Positions 1-6,516 of a stretch of 14,461 nt of DNA are shown piece by piece. How positions within the stretch are numbered: the first letter of the stretch is position 1; each line of letters opens with the position of its first letter. The DNA is from SMWD01 sp051008895. GTDB taxonomy: Bacteria > Pseudomonadota > Gammaproteobacteria > Steroidobacterales > GCA-2729495. A model generated the notes under the pieces. That model saw only the letters and a program-made list of their open reading frames with translations, had not been told where the DNA came from and searched no databases. The position numbers and the translations under genes are program-made. The stretch lies in NCBI GenBank assembly GCA_051008895.1, contig JBPCXI010000198.1, positions 1-14,461 on the forward strand, in the 5' to 3' direction.

Positions 1-242
1 GCCAGCGCGCGCTCGGTCAGATCGCGGATGCGGTCGAGCCGCTCCTCGATCGAGGACGTGTCCGGAACCGCCTTCGCGAAGCCGAGCTCCTGGCCGTCGA
101 TTTCATCGTCGCAGTACCGGCACCACGCATAGAGCATGTAGACGTTGCCGCGGGTTTCGGGATCGAACAGTCGCGCGGCGGCGGCAAAGCTCTTCGAGCC
201 CTTGCGAATGATGTCGCGACTACTCTGCTCTATCTGATCCAA
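1..242 (-). CDS. crtB: Phytoene synthase CrtB, N-terminal part (cut by window edge)
   Basis: This is the first 80 codons of a 15-cis-phytoene synthase, which condenses two geranylgeranyl diphosphates to phytoene, the first committed carotenoid step. The visible translation has the family's early GSKSFAAAARLF segment, then LYAWCRYCDDEIDGQ, which contains the first Asp-rich Mg/diphosphate-binding motif (DDEID, where DDVID is common). The start is inferred as TTG at 242-240, because the homologous region begins there (LDQIEQSSRDIIRKG) and no upstream in-frame ATG is available before the crtI stop. A GGAG lies about 10 bases before it, inside the end of crtI. Only two bases separate it from the crtI stop, so the genes are probably translationally coupled. 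The C-terminus, including the second Asp-rich motif, is outside the window. Identity is secure; the start codon is less so. Confidence 0.93.
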   Translation of the reverse strand, partial: MDQIEQSSRDIIRKGSKSFAAAARLFDPETRGNVYMLYAWCRYCDDEIDGQELGFAKAVPDTSSIEERLDRIRDLTERAL

Positions 243-244
243 GC

Positions 245-1735
245 CTAGTCGACTCCGAGGTCGGACAGGACGAGTCCTGCCGTTGCCTTTGCCGAATTCA
301 CCACCCCCGGCACGCCCGCACCCGGATGAGTGCCTGCGCCCGCAAAGTATAGCCCGCCGATGCGCGGATCGCGATTGTGCGTGCGGAACCACGCACTCTG
401 TGTCAACACGGGCTCCAGCGAAAACGCCGAACCGAGATGGGCGTTGAGTTCCGACTCGAAGTCCAGCGGCGTGAATATTCTCGAGGTCACGAGATCCCGG
501 CGGAGGTTGGGTATATAGCGGCGCTCGACGTAGTCGAGTATCCGATCGCGGAAGCGCGGGCCTTCGGTCGTCCAGTCAGTTTTCGACTTCAAAAGGTTAG
601 GCACCGGCGCGAGCGCATAGTACGAAGAGCAACCGGCGGGGGCGAGGCTCGGGTCGGTGACGGACGGCGCATGCACGTACAACGAGAAATCGTCAGCCAG
701 AATGCCTCGTTCGAAGATGTCATCGAGTAATTCCCGGTAGCGCGGCCCGAACAACACGGTATGGTGTGCGAGTTCCGGATGCTCGGCGCGCAACCCGAAA
801 TGCACGACGAACAGCGACATCGAGAAACGCTTCTTGACGATGCGGCGTGCCGATCGCGCCGCCAGCGGCGCATCGCGCAACAGGTGCCGATACGTGTGCA
901 CGACATCCGCATTGGATGCGACGACGTCCGCGTTGAGCGCCTCGCCGCTCTCGAGCGTCACGCCGGTGACGCGGCCGCCGCGGGTTTCGATCTGCCCGAC
1001 CGGTGAGCTGACTCGCAACTCACCACCGATGTCCTCGAACAGGCGCACGAGCGCCTGCACCAGCGCGTGGGTCCCGCCGCGCGCGAAGAAAACGCCCCAC
1101 TTGCGCTCGAGTGCATGGATCAAGGCATAGATCGACGACGCCGAAAACGGATTTCCTCCAACCAGCAACGTGTGATAACTCAGCGCCTGTCGCAACTGCG
1201 GGTCGTGAACGTAACGCTTGACCATGCTGTACACGGAACGGTAACTCTCGAGCCGAATCAGCTGCGGGGCCACTCGTATCATGCTGGAGAAGTTCAGGAA
1301 CGGCGTTGCAGCGAGCTTCACGTAGCCCTGTTCGAATACGGCTTCCGAGTATTCCAGGAAGCGCAAGTAACCGTCCACGTCGCGCGAATCCATGCGTCCG
1401 ATCTGCTCACTCATGCGCTCGAGATCATTCGTGTACTCGAGCTGACGACCGTCCTCCCAGCACAGCCGGTACATCGGATCGATCGGAATCAGGTCGATGT
1501 AATCACGAATGTCGCGGGACGCGAGCGTGTAGAGGTCCTCGAGACAATCGGGCGCGGTGATGACCGTCGGCCCTGCGTCGAATGTGAAGCCTTCGTCGTG
1601 ATACACATACGCACGCCCGCCGGGCTTGTCGCGACGTTCCAGCAGCGTGGTCTGCACGCCGGCCGCCTGCAGGCGAATTGCCAGCGCGAGCCCACCGAAC
1701 CCGGCACCGATGACGATCGCGCGTTTGCCCGTCAT
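245..1735 (-). CDS. crtI: Phytoene desaturase CrtI
   Basis: This is a 496-residue FAD-dependent CrtI-type phytoene desaturase, the membrane-associated enzyme that introduces double bases of unsaturation stepwise into phytoene, normally giving lycopene. The N-terminus has the dinucleotide-binding fold (VIGAGFGGLALAIRL, about residues 8-22, then LLERRDKPGGRAY). The C-terminus has the bacterial phytoene-dehydrogenase signature GLYFAGAGTHPGAGVPG followed by VVNSAKATAG at about 461-487. The length is normal for CrtI (about 490-510). The reading frame is open 36 codons further upstream, but that stretch is Arg-rich, overlaps crtY and lacks family similarity. The ATG at 1735 is therefore chosen: it overlaps the crtY stop as ATGA, a classic coupling arrangement. 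It is the middle gene of a leftward crtY-crtI-crtB operon. Whether it makes three or four desaturations cannot be read from sequence. Confidence 0.96.
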   Translation of the reverse strand: MTGKRAIVIGAGFGGLALAIRLQAAGVQTTLLERRDKPGGRAYVYHDEGFTFDAGPTVITAPDCLEDLYTLASRDIRDYIDLIPIDPMYRLCWEDGRQLEYTNDLERMSEQIGRMDSRDVDGYLRFLEYSEAVFEQGYVKLAATPFLNFSSMIRVAPQLIRLESYRSVYSMVKRYVHDPQLRQALSYHTLLVGGNPFSASSIYALIHALERKWGVFFARGGTHALVQALVRLFEDIGGELRVSSPVGQIETRGGRVTGVTLESGEALNADVVASNADVVHTYRHLLRDAPLAARSARRIVKKRFSMSLFVVHFGLRAEHPELAHHTVLFGPRYRELLDDIFERGILADDFSLYVHAPSVTDPSLAPAGCSSYYALAPVPNLLKSKTDWTTEGPRFRDRILDYVERRYIPNLRRDLVTSRIFTPLDFESELNAHLGSAFSLEPVLTQSAWFRTHNRDPRIGGLYFAGAGTHPGAGVPGVVNSAKATAGLVLSDLGVD

Positions 1736-2892
1736 CTCGCATTCGCTCCGGGTGCGGGACGCGCGCCGGAGAACACGCTGCGTAGCGCGCTGGACACGGG
1801 CACCGGCGGCTTGCCGGACAGGATCCTTACGCGATCGAGCCACGTCGTGCGGCCCGCATAGAATCGATGCACGAGGTCTTCCGGCAGACGATAAAAATGC
1901 TGCAGAACGCGGTAGCGCAATTCAGGAAGCGCCGCCCGAAACAGCATGCGGTTGAGCAAACGATAGAACCAGCCACGCCGCCACAGCTCGTGACTGCGTG
2001 CCCGAGTCATGCGGTACAGCTCTGCGTTCGTTGCGGCCGGCGCGCCCGCCATGAAGTCGGCTAGGCCAGCAGCTTCGGGCAGCGAATAGCCGGTAACGAA
2101 GTGGAACAGGCCGGCGCGGACGCCGGATCGCGCGACGCCCGGTGCCGCGGCCCAGTAGGCGTCGATATCGCCTCCCATCACCACCGGCAGCACGCCCTCT
2201 TCCTCTCTCTCCATAGTCCTGATGTTCCAACCGTTCGCGTCGGCATACTGTGAGACCTCGGCACGCATGCCTTCGCGATCCAGCTGCGGATACTCACTGT
2301 AACGCGTGTCCTCGATCAACAATCGGTCGGGGGACAGCGGCAGCGTATACATGAAGCGAAACCCGTCGATCTGCTCGACCGTTGCATCCATCAGGATCGG
2401 CGCGGTCAACCCGTGAGGACGCTCCAGCTCGACGACGCGGCCGACGAACTTCTGATACCCGACATCGAGCGCCTGCCCGCCGGGATCCCCGCGCCCGTCT
2501 ATCACGGCGACGTCGGAGAAAACGCGGCCATCCGACAGCTGCACACGACCGGGCTCAACGGCCGTCACGTCGACGCCGCAAATGGCCCGATCGCCGATGC
2601 GCTCGGACATGACCGCATGCATGCGCTCGGACGTGATGCAGTGATAACCGCCGCTCAGCCGCCGCGTAATCTCCGGGAAACGGATCTCATAATCCGGCCA
2701 CGAACATTCGATGAACGGCTCGAGCCAGGCGAACTGTTCCGGGGTCACGTCGGCGGTATGGAAACACCACGTATGGTTACCGCCCAACGATTTCGCCCGT
2801 TCAACGATGGTTGTTCGCCGCTGCGGGGCAAGCAGATGCATGCGCCACGCGATCAGGCAATTCGCGAGGCCGCCGCCGACGAGGACAGTCAT
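1732..2892 (-). CDS. crtY: Lycopene beta-cyclase CrtY
   Basis: This is a 386-residue CrtY-type lycopene cyclase, which converts the psi ends of lycopene to beta rings, giving beta-carotene. It starts with a flavin-binding loop (MTVLVGGGLANCLIAWRM). Next come the family signature GGNHTWCFH, the central LLIEDTRYSEYPQLDREG segment, GYSLPEAAGLAD, and a C-terminal FYAGRTTWLDRVRILSGKPP block typical of gammaproteobacterial CrtY. The length matches the family (about 380-390). The frame is open to 3033, but that would overlap the divergent regulator, so the start is set at ATG 2892. A TTG three codons upstream (2901) is a real alternative, since a GGAAGG lies about 11 bases before it while the ATG has no good ribosome site at normal distance. 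It is the first visible gene of the carotenoid operon and overlaps crtI by 4 bases. Confidence 0.95.
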   Translation of the reverse strand: MTVLVGGGLANCLIAWRMHLLAPQRRTTIVERAKSLGGNHTWCFHTADVTPEQFAWLEPFIECSWPDYEIRFPEITRRLSGGYHCITSERMHAVMSERIGDRAICGVDVTAVEPGRVQLSDGRVFSDVAVIDGRGDPGGQALDVGYQKFVGRVVELERPHGLTAPILMDATVEQIDGFRFMYTLPLSPDRLLIEDTRYSEYPQLDREGMRAEVSQYADANGWNIRTMEREEEGVLPVVMGGDIDAYWAAAPGVARSGVRAGLFHFVTGYSLPEAAGLADFMAGAPAATNAELYRMTRARSHELWRRGWFYRLLNRMLFRAALPELRYRVLQHFYRLPEDLVHRFYAGRTTWLDRVRILSGKPPVPVSSALRSVFSGARPAPGANAR

Positions 2893-2995
2893 GTCAGTCA
2901 ATGGGTATCGAACCTTCCGGCCGCCCTGCCGGGCCACCGCGCCGAAAAGTAGAGCATAATACGTCCGATCGCATTGAGAACACCAACGAGCCGGA
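2893..2995. promoter_or_regulatory. Divergent promoter region between crtY and AraC-type regulator
   Basis: These 103 non-coding bases separate the divergent crtY and regulator starts and must hold the promoters for both unless one is leaderless. An AT-rich island around 2952-2962 stands out in GC-rich surroundings. It reads CATAAT (2955-2960) on the + strand and TATTAT (2961-2956) on the - strand, so two -10-like hexamers overlap back to back. I found no convincing -35 element at 16-18 bases for either direction, which would fit activator-dependent transcription, but that is inference. No clear inverted repeat operator was seen. Confidence 0.4.
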
Positions 2996-4015
2996 ATGTC
3001 GAACGAACCCACGACGCTGACTTCCGTCGGCAAGCTGATAGGCGAGGTACTGCGCGAGAAGTACGGCGTCGACCCGGAGCCGCTGTTTCAGGCTGTGGGC
3101 CTCGATATGGCGCTGATGGAAAACCCGACCGCCCGCTATCCACGCGCCAAGTTGATGGAGCTGTGGGATAAGGCCGCCGAGATCACCGACGATCCGTGCA
3201 TCGGCCTCGTCGTCGGTTTCAGCCTGCGACCGACCAGTTTTCATGCGCTCGGGTACTCGTGGATGGCGAGCCAGAACCTGCGCGAGGCGATGGACCGCCT
3301 GAGCCGCTACTATCGGGTCATCGCCACGGTGCCGTTGCAGGTCGAAGTCCGGGATACCGACGACGGCTACTCACTCGAGGTGATTTACCCGGACCCGGCG
3401 TTCCCGGCACATCCGATCGCGCAGGACTCGTTTCTCGCGTCCATCATTCGACTCTGCCGGACCGCGACCAGCGATCATTTCAATCCGACGGAGGTCTGGA
3501 TCGACCATAGCGATCGCGGGCGACCGGACGAATACGTCAAGCAGTTCAATGCACCGGTGAAATTCAATACCGAGCGCAGCCTGATGATGTTCGACCGCGA
3601 TGCGCTGGAAGCGCCTCTGCCCGGCGACAACATTGAACTCGTCAAGGCTAACGACAAGGTCGTCGAACAGTATCTCGAACACCTGGACCCGGCGCGCGTC
3701 GCGACCGACGTGCGGAAGTTGCTGATCGACCTGCTGCCGACCGGCAGCGCGAGTCAGCAAGCCGTCGCGGGCCGGCTGCACAAAAGCGTCAGCACGCTGC
3801 AGAGGCAACTGAACACCGAAGGCACGACGTTCCGGGAAATCCAGGACGACACACGCCAGGCGCTGGCGGAGGATTACGTGCTCGAAGGCAAGCACTCACT
3901 GAGCCAGATCGCCTACCTGCTCGGCTTCTCCGACCAGAGCAACTTCTCACGTGCGTTCAAGCGCTGGAGCGGGGCCACACCCTCCGAGTTCCGGTCGGAA
4001 AGGCTGGACGACTGA
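2996..4015 (+). CDS. AraC/XylS-family transcriptional regulator
   Basis: This 339-residue cytoplasmic DNA-binding regulator belongs to the AraC subfamily with an N-terminal arabinose-binding-like sensor domain (Pfam Arabinose_bd type, about residues 20-205) and a C-terminal double helix-turn-helix (about 245-336). In the C-terminal part I see a first HTH (QQAVAGRLHKSVSTLQRQL) and the classic AraC second-HTH signature (LSQIAYLLGFSDQSNFSRAF, then KRWSGATPSEFR). Members of this subfamily (OruR/ArgR-like) sense small organic molecules; the ligand here is unknown. The start is ATG 2996, preceded by a weak GAG at about 5 bases. It is divergent from crtY, so control of the carotenoid operon is a reasonable guess but unproven. 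Its stop at 4015 directly abuts the stop of the convergent downstream gene, leaving no room for an intergenic terminator. Confidence 0.93.
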   Translation: MSNEPTTLTSVGKLIGEVLREKYGVDPEPLFQAVGLDMALMENPTARYPRAKLMELWDKAAEITDDPCIGLVVGFSLRPTSFHALGYSWMASQNLREAMDRLSRYYRVIATVPLQVEVRDTDDGYSLEVIYPDPAFPAHPIAQDSFLASIIRLCRTATSDHFNPTEVWIDHSDRGRPDEYVKQFNAPVKFNTERSLMMFDRDALEAPLPGDNIELVKANDKVVEQYLEHLDPARVATDVRKLLIDLLPTGSASQQAVAGRLHKSVSTLQRQLNTEGTTFREIQDDTRQALAEDYVLEGKHSLSQIAYLLGFSDQSNFSRAFKRWSGATPSEFRSERLDD

Positions 4016-4783
4016 TTAGAAATCGAAGCCGATGCCGAAGTTGACGTGATGCGTCAGCGCGTCGGTGCTGAGTTCGCCACCGCCGTTCAGCTCGGTTTTC
4101 AGCTCGGCCCACGTCAGCCGATACTCGACCTGCAGGGACCAGCGGTCGCCCAGCGGCATGCCCGCGCCGGTCATCAGTTGCAACGCCGGACCGGCGTACT
4201 GGTATTCGTGCGTCAGGTTGTCCACGGTCCTGACCTCGACGTGCGGCACGGCGATCCCGAGACCGCCGCCGGCATAAAGCGCTGCATTGCGCAGCGGCGA
4301 AACAGTGTCCGTTGCAAACGGCTGCCAGCGGCGCAACGCGTTCAACGTCACGATGTTGTGTCCGTCGGAGAATTCGAGCTCCTGGAACGTGTCGCCGACG
4401 CGCTCGATACCGTCAACGCGCATACCGTCGCGCAGGCCGGAGACGCGCGTCAGCCGATCCTGCTCGCTGATCATCTTCGCGTGCGTGAAATCGAGCGCCC
4501 AGCCCCAACCCGGTGCTCGGTCGAACCAGTGCGTGACTCGAAATGCGTAGTATGGCGGTGTGCCGAACGGATCGGTGTCCCAGGCAACGTCGTCGAACGT
4601 CAGGTCGGTGTCGGTCGACGTCGAGTACCTGACGACGCTGTCGGCGTTCCAGCCCGTGCCGATCAGCAAGCTCGCCGTCGAGTCGGCGGGTGCAGTGTCC
4701 GCATACAGCGTCATCGCGAGGCCGACCAACAACAGTCCGGTCGTGTTTGAGATCTTCTTGCGCAGAGCGAGTGCGATAAGCAT
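4016..4783 (-). CDS. Outer-membrane beta-barrel, lipid A oxidase (LpxQ)-like
   Basis: This is a 255-residue exported protein with a signal peptide (basic residues at 8-10, hydrophobic 15-27) and alternating beta-strand patterns ending in FGIGFDF, the terminal-Phe signal of outer-membrane barrels. Several blocks match what I remember of rhizobial lipid A oxidase LpxQ and its uncharacterised relatives: GWGWALDFTHAKM (92-104), DGHNIVTLNALRRW (140-153), GGGLGIAVPHVEV (172-184) and ELNGGGELSTDALTHHVNFG (231-250). LpxQ oxidises the proximal glucosamine of lipid A to an aminogluconate at the outer membrane; whether this member does so is unproven. The start at ATG 4783 is well supported by an AGGAGG (4792-4797) with an 8-base spacer. 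It converges on the AraC-type gene with no gap and diverges from the next barrel gene. Barrel assignment is firm, enzyme assignment tentative. Confidence 0.8.
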   Translation of the reverse strand: MLIALALRKKISNTTGLLLVGLAMTLYADTAPADSTASLLIGTGWNADSVVRYSTSTDTDLTFDDVAWDTDPFGTPPYYAFRVTHWFDRAPGWGWALDFTHAKMISEQDRLTRVSGLRDGMRVDGIERVGDTFQELEFSDGHNIVTLNALRRWQPFATDTVSPLRNAALYAGGGLGIAVPHVEVRTVDNLTHEYQYAGPALQLMTGAGMPLGDRWSLQVEYRLTWAELKTELNGGGELSTDALTHHVNFGIGFDF

Positions 4784-4956
4784 CTTCCTGCCCTCCTTGC
4801 GTGCCCGTCGGTGTAAACCATGCTAGCGACGCGGGTCGGGGCACTCAGGTCCGCAGGCTTCAAATCATTGTCCGCAAGCAGCGGATGCGCTACCGTCGGC
4901 GCGGCACGGCGGCGCGGCGTTCCTATACTAAAATGCTTATTAAACAGGTACTTAAC
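4784..4956. promoter_or_regulatory. Divergent intergenic region with strong Shine-Dalgarno and a -10-like box
   Basis: This 173-base non-coding gap separates two divergent outer-membrane protein genes. On the - strand, AGGAGG at 4797-4792 sits 8 bases before the LpxQ-like start, the strongest ribosome site in the window. On the + strand, TATACT (4924-4929) within an AT-rich run before the rightward barrel gene is a good -10 candidate. It would put the transcript start near 4936, just after an upstream in-frame ATG (4933), which favours the ATG at 4957. No good -35 partner is visible; the bases before it are a G+C-rich run. Confidence 0.4.
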
Positions 4957-5790
4957 ATGATACGTCGGGTGGTCGTCAGCGCGCTGCTGTTGGTGCTGTC
5001 CCCGACATTGGACGCGCAACAGCCGACGATTACCGAAGCGAGCAGCCGGGATACCGTTCACTTCGCCTTCGCGACATTACTCGGCACCGGCATCTATCAG
5101 CTCGACGACCGGACCGTGACTATATTTCGGGTGCCGATCAGCTGGACGTTCCGCGAACCGACGCGCGAGGAATTCGGTATCAAACTGAAGGTCCCGATTG
5201 CGATCGGTCTGCACAACTATGACTTGCTGGAAGAACTGATTCCGGTCAGCGATCAGCTATCGACGCTAAGCGTCGTTCCGGGACTGGAACTCGAATTCCT
5301 CGCCGGCGAAAACTGGCGCGTCAAGCCCGTGGGTTATCTCGGCTTCGGCACGGACCTGTCGCGCTCGGACTCCGCGCTCATCTACGGCGCCGGAATTTCT
5401 GCGCTACGACCGCTGAATTTCGCTTCGCCCGACATGACTTTCGGCGCTGCGTTGTTACTGAACGGCTACGACCCCGGCTCGAGAAGCGGGGATTTCATCT
5501 CGCGATGGTCCGCCGGCGTCGACGCGAAGTGGCCGACGCGCTGGCATATCGACAACCGCGACGTGTTTGTCGGCGGCCACGTCATCGGTTACTACTACAT
5601 GAACCAGCTCGAATTCCGGACGATCATCGATGAACCGATCAAGCTACGCGCCGAGATCGAATTCGGCATATTCGTCGGCGCGCGGCCGAGCCCCAAAATA
5701 TTTGGCATAACAATCAATCGCTTGGGGATCGGCTACCGATTCAGTGACGTCAGCGATGCCATCGTATTATTCGCCGGCTTTCCATTCTGA
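4957..5790 (+). CDS. Predicted outer-membrane beta-barrel protein
   Basis: This 277-residue protein begins with a signal peptide (MIRRVVVSALLLVLSP, likely cleaved after an LDA at about 18-20) and continues as amphipathic beta-strand segments to a C-terminus of LFAGFPF, a terminal-Phe barrel signature. There are no catalytic motifs that I recognise. Overall size and strand pattern recall the Pfam solitary outer-membrane autotransporter-like barrel of marine gammaproteobacteria, but I hold that assignment loosely. The frame is open from 4801, but the upstream part is Arg-rich, unlike protein. Of two candidate ATGs (4933 and 4957), 4957 gives a clean signal peptide, has AGG about 8 bases before it, and lies downstream of a TATACT box. 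It converges on the SYLF gene with 21 bases between stops. Its function is unknown; it is not in an operon with its neighbours. Confidence 0.75.
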   Translation: MIRRVVVSALLLVLSPTLDAQQPTITEASSRDTVHFAFATLLGTGIYQLDDRTVTIFRVPISWTFREPTREEFGIKLKVPIAIGLHNYDLLEELIPVSDQLSTLSVVPGLELEFLAGENWRVKPVGYLGFGTDLSRSDSALIYGAGISALRPLNFASPDMTFGAALLLNGYDPGSRSGDFISRWSAGVDAKWPTRWHIDNRDVFVGGHVIGYYYMNQLEFRTIIDEPIKLRAEIEFGIFVGARPSPKIFGITINRLGIGYRFSDVSDAIVLFAGFPF

Positions 5791-5811
5791 CTGACGTCAC
5801 GCCGGAGTTCG

Positions 5812-6351
5812 TCATTCGAGCTGTTTGTAGTTGTATTTCGCTGCAATGGCCGCGAGTTCGACCATCAAGCCCGCCTTCGTGCGCGAGAAAATCGCAACTT
5901 CCGGCACGAAGCCCGGATTTGCGGCACCGCCCCACGCGAAAAATACCGCGTTGGCGCGCCCCTGAAATTCGAAACGACCTTTCTGGAAATCCTCCAGCAC
6001 GGCGCGATCGCGAAATACGATAATCTGACTGTGATACTCCAGGCCGTACGTAAATCCGATCGTGCCCTGATAAGTCGAGACGCGACCGACGAGCTCGTCC
6101 TGCTCGACTACGAAACCGTTACCGTAATTAAATCCGAGGCCGACAGCGACCCGAAAGAAGTTCGGCAGGATAGCGTAACCATAGCCTCGCTCGATGAAAG
6201 AACGAACCCGTTCGTTCTCGAGGAATCGCTCTGTCTCGGTTGCCGCTTTAACCTGCTTTCGGTCGTCGGGATCCGGCTCCCATGCGCCAACCGTCGGCAT
6301 CACACCGATGCTGAACGCAATCGAACAAATCACTGCGAAGATCTTTGTCAT
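5812..6351 (-). CDS. Secreted SYLF/Ysc84 lipid-binding domain protein
   Basis: This 179-residue protein has a Sec signal peptide (MTKIFAVICSIAFSIGVMP, cleavage probably after VGA) followed by a SYLF (Ysc84-type) domain over most of the mature chain. Diagnostic stretches are GYGYAILPNFFRVAVGLGFN, a glycine-rich YQGTIGFTYGLEYHSQIIVF segment, and a C-terminal block with PGFVPEVAIFSRTKAGLM near the end. SYLF domains bind lipids, including phosphoinositides, in eukaryotes; bacterial members are mostly uncharacterised periplasmic or envelope proteins. The start is placed at ATG 6351 because a GAG lies 8 bases upstream and the signal peptide begins there. An in-frame GTG at 6360 would add only three residues. 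It converges with the preceding barrel gene and is divergent from the channel gene. A role in envelope lipid handling is inference. Confidence 0.85.
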   Translation of the reverse strand: MTKIFAVICSIAFSIGVMPTVGAWEPDPDDRKQVKAATETERFLENERVRSFIERGYGYAILPNFFRVAVGLGFNYGNGFVVEQDELVGRVSTYQGTIGFTYGLEYHSQIIVFRDRAVLEDFQKGRFEFQGRANAVFFAWGGAANPGFVPEVAIFSRTKAGLMVELAAIAAKYNYKQLE

Positions 6352-6516
6352 CTCAAGCACTCAAGATGAGTATCAGCAAGGCGACCGCGCGCGGCCAGCT
6401 CGGTGGTCGAATACGCATTGTCATTTGTGACTCTCCGGAACCGCTTTTCGCGAATCTGACTTCACGCAATGTAATAGAATCCGTAAACGAATCAATAAGA
6501 ACTTAGACTAACCCGC
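6352..6516. promoter_or_regulatory. Divergent intergenic region before the mechanosensitive channel gene
   Basis: This 165-base non-coding gap separates the SYLF gene (leftward) and the channel gene (rightward) and becomes AT-rich over its last 60 bases. TAGAAT (6475-6480) is a possible -10 box for the channel-cardiolipin synthase unit, and TTAGACT near 6503-6509 is another AT-rich hexamer region. No -35 of good quality was found, and there is no clear Shine-Dalgarno before ATG 6517. No hairpin or operator repeat was seen. Confidence 0.3.

Noticed and set aside
1736..1843. 36-residue N-terminal extension of crtI
   Set aside because: It is Arg-rich, overlaps crtY and precedes the true flavin-binding start; the ATGA overlap marks the likely start at 1735.
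1067..1861. 264-codon open frame on the + strand opposite crtI
   Set aside because: It is a high-GC shadow of crtI with no signal, domain or family pattern; crtI on the other strand has clear signatures throughout.
2902..3033. Longer crtY start reaching into the regulator gene
   Set aside because: It would overlap the divergent regulator's coding region, and the added residues do not resemble CrtY.
4046..4750. 234-codon + strand open frame opposite the LpxQ-like gene
   Set aside because: It is a shadow frame; the other strand has a signal peptide, an AGGAGG site and barrel motifs.
5792..5799. TGACGTCA palindrome between convergent stops
   Set aside because: One 8-base palindrome at a convergent junction without promoter context is compatible with chance.
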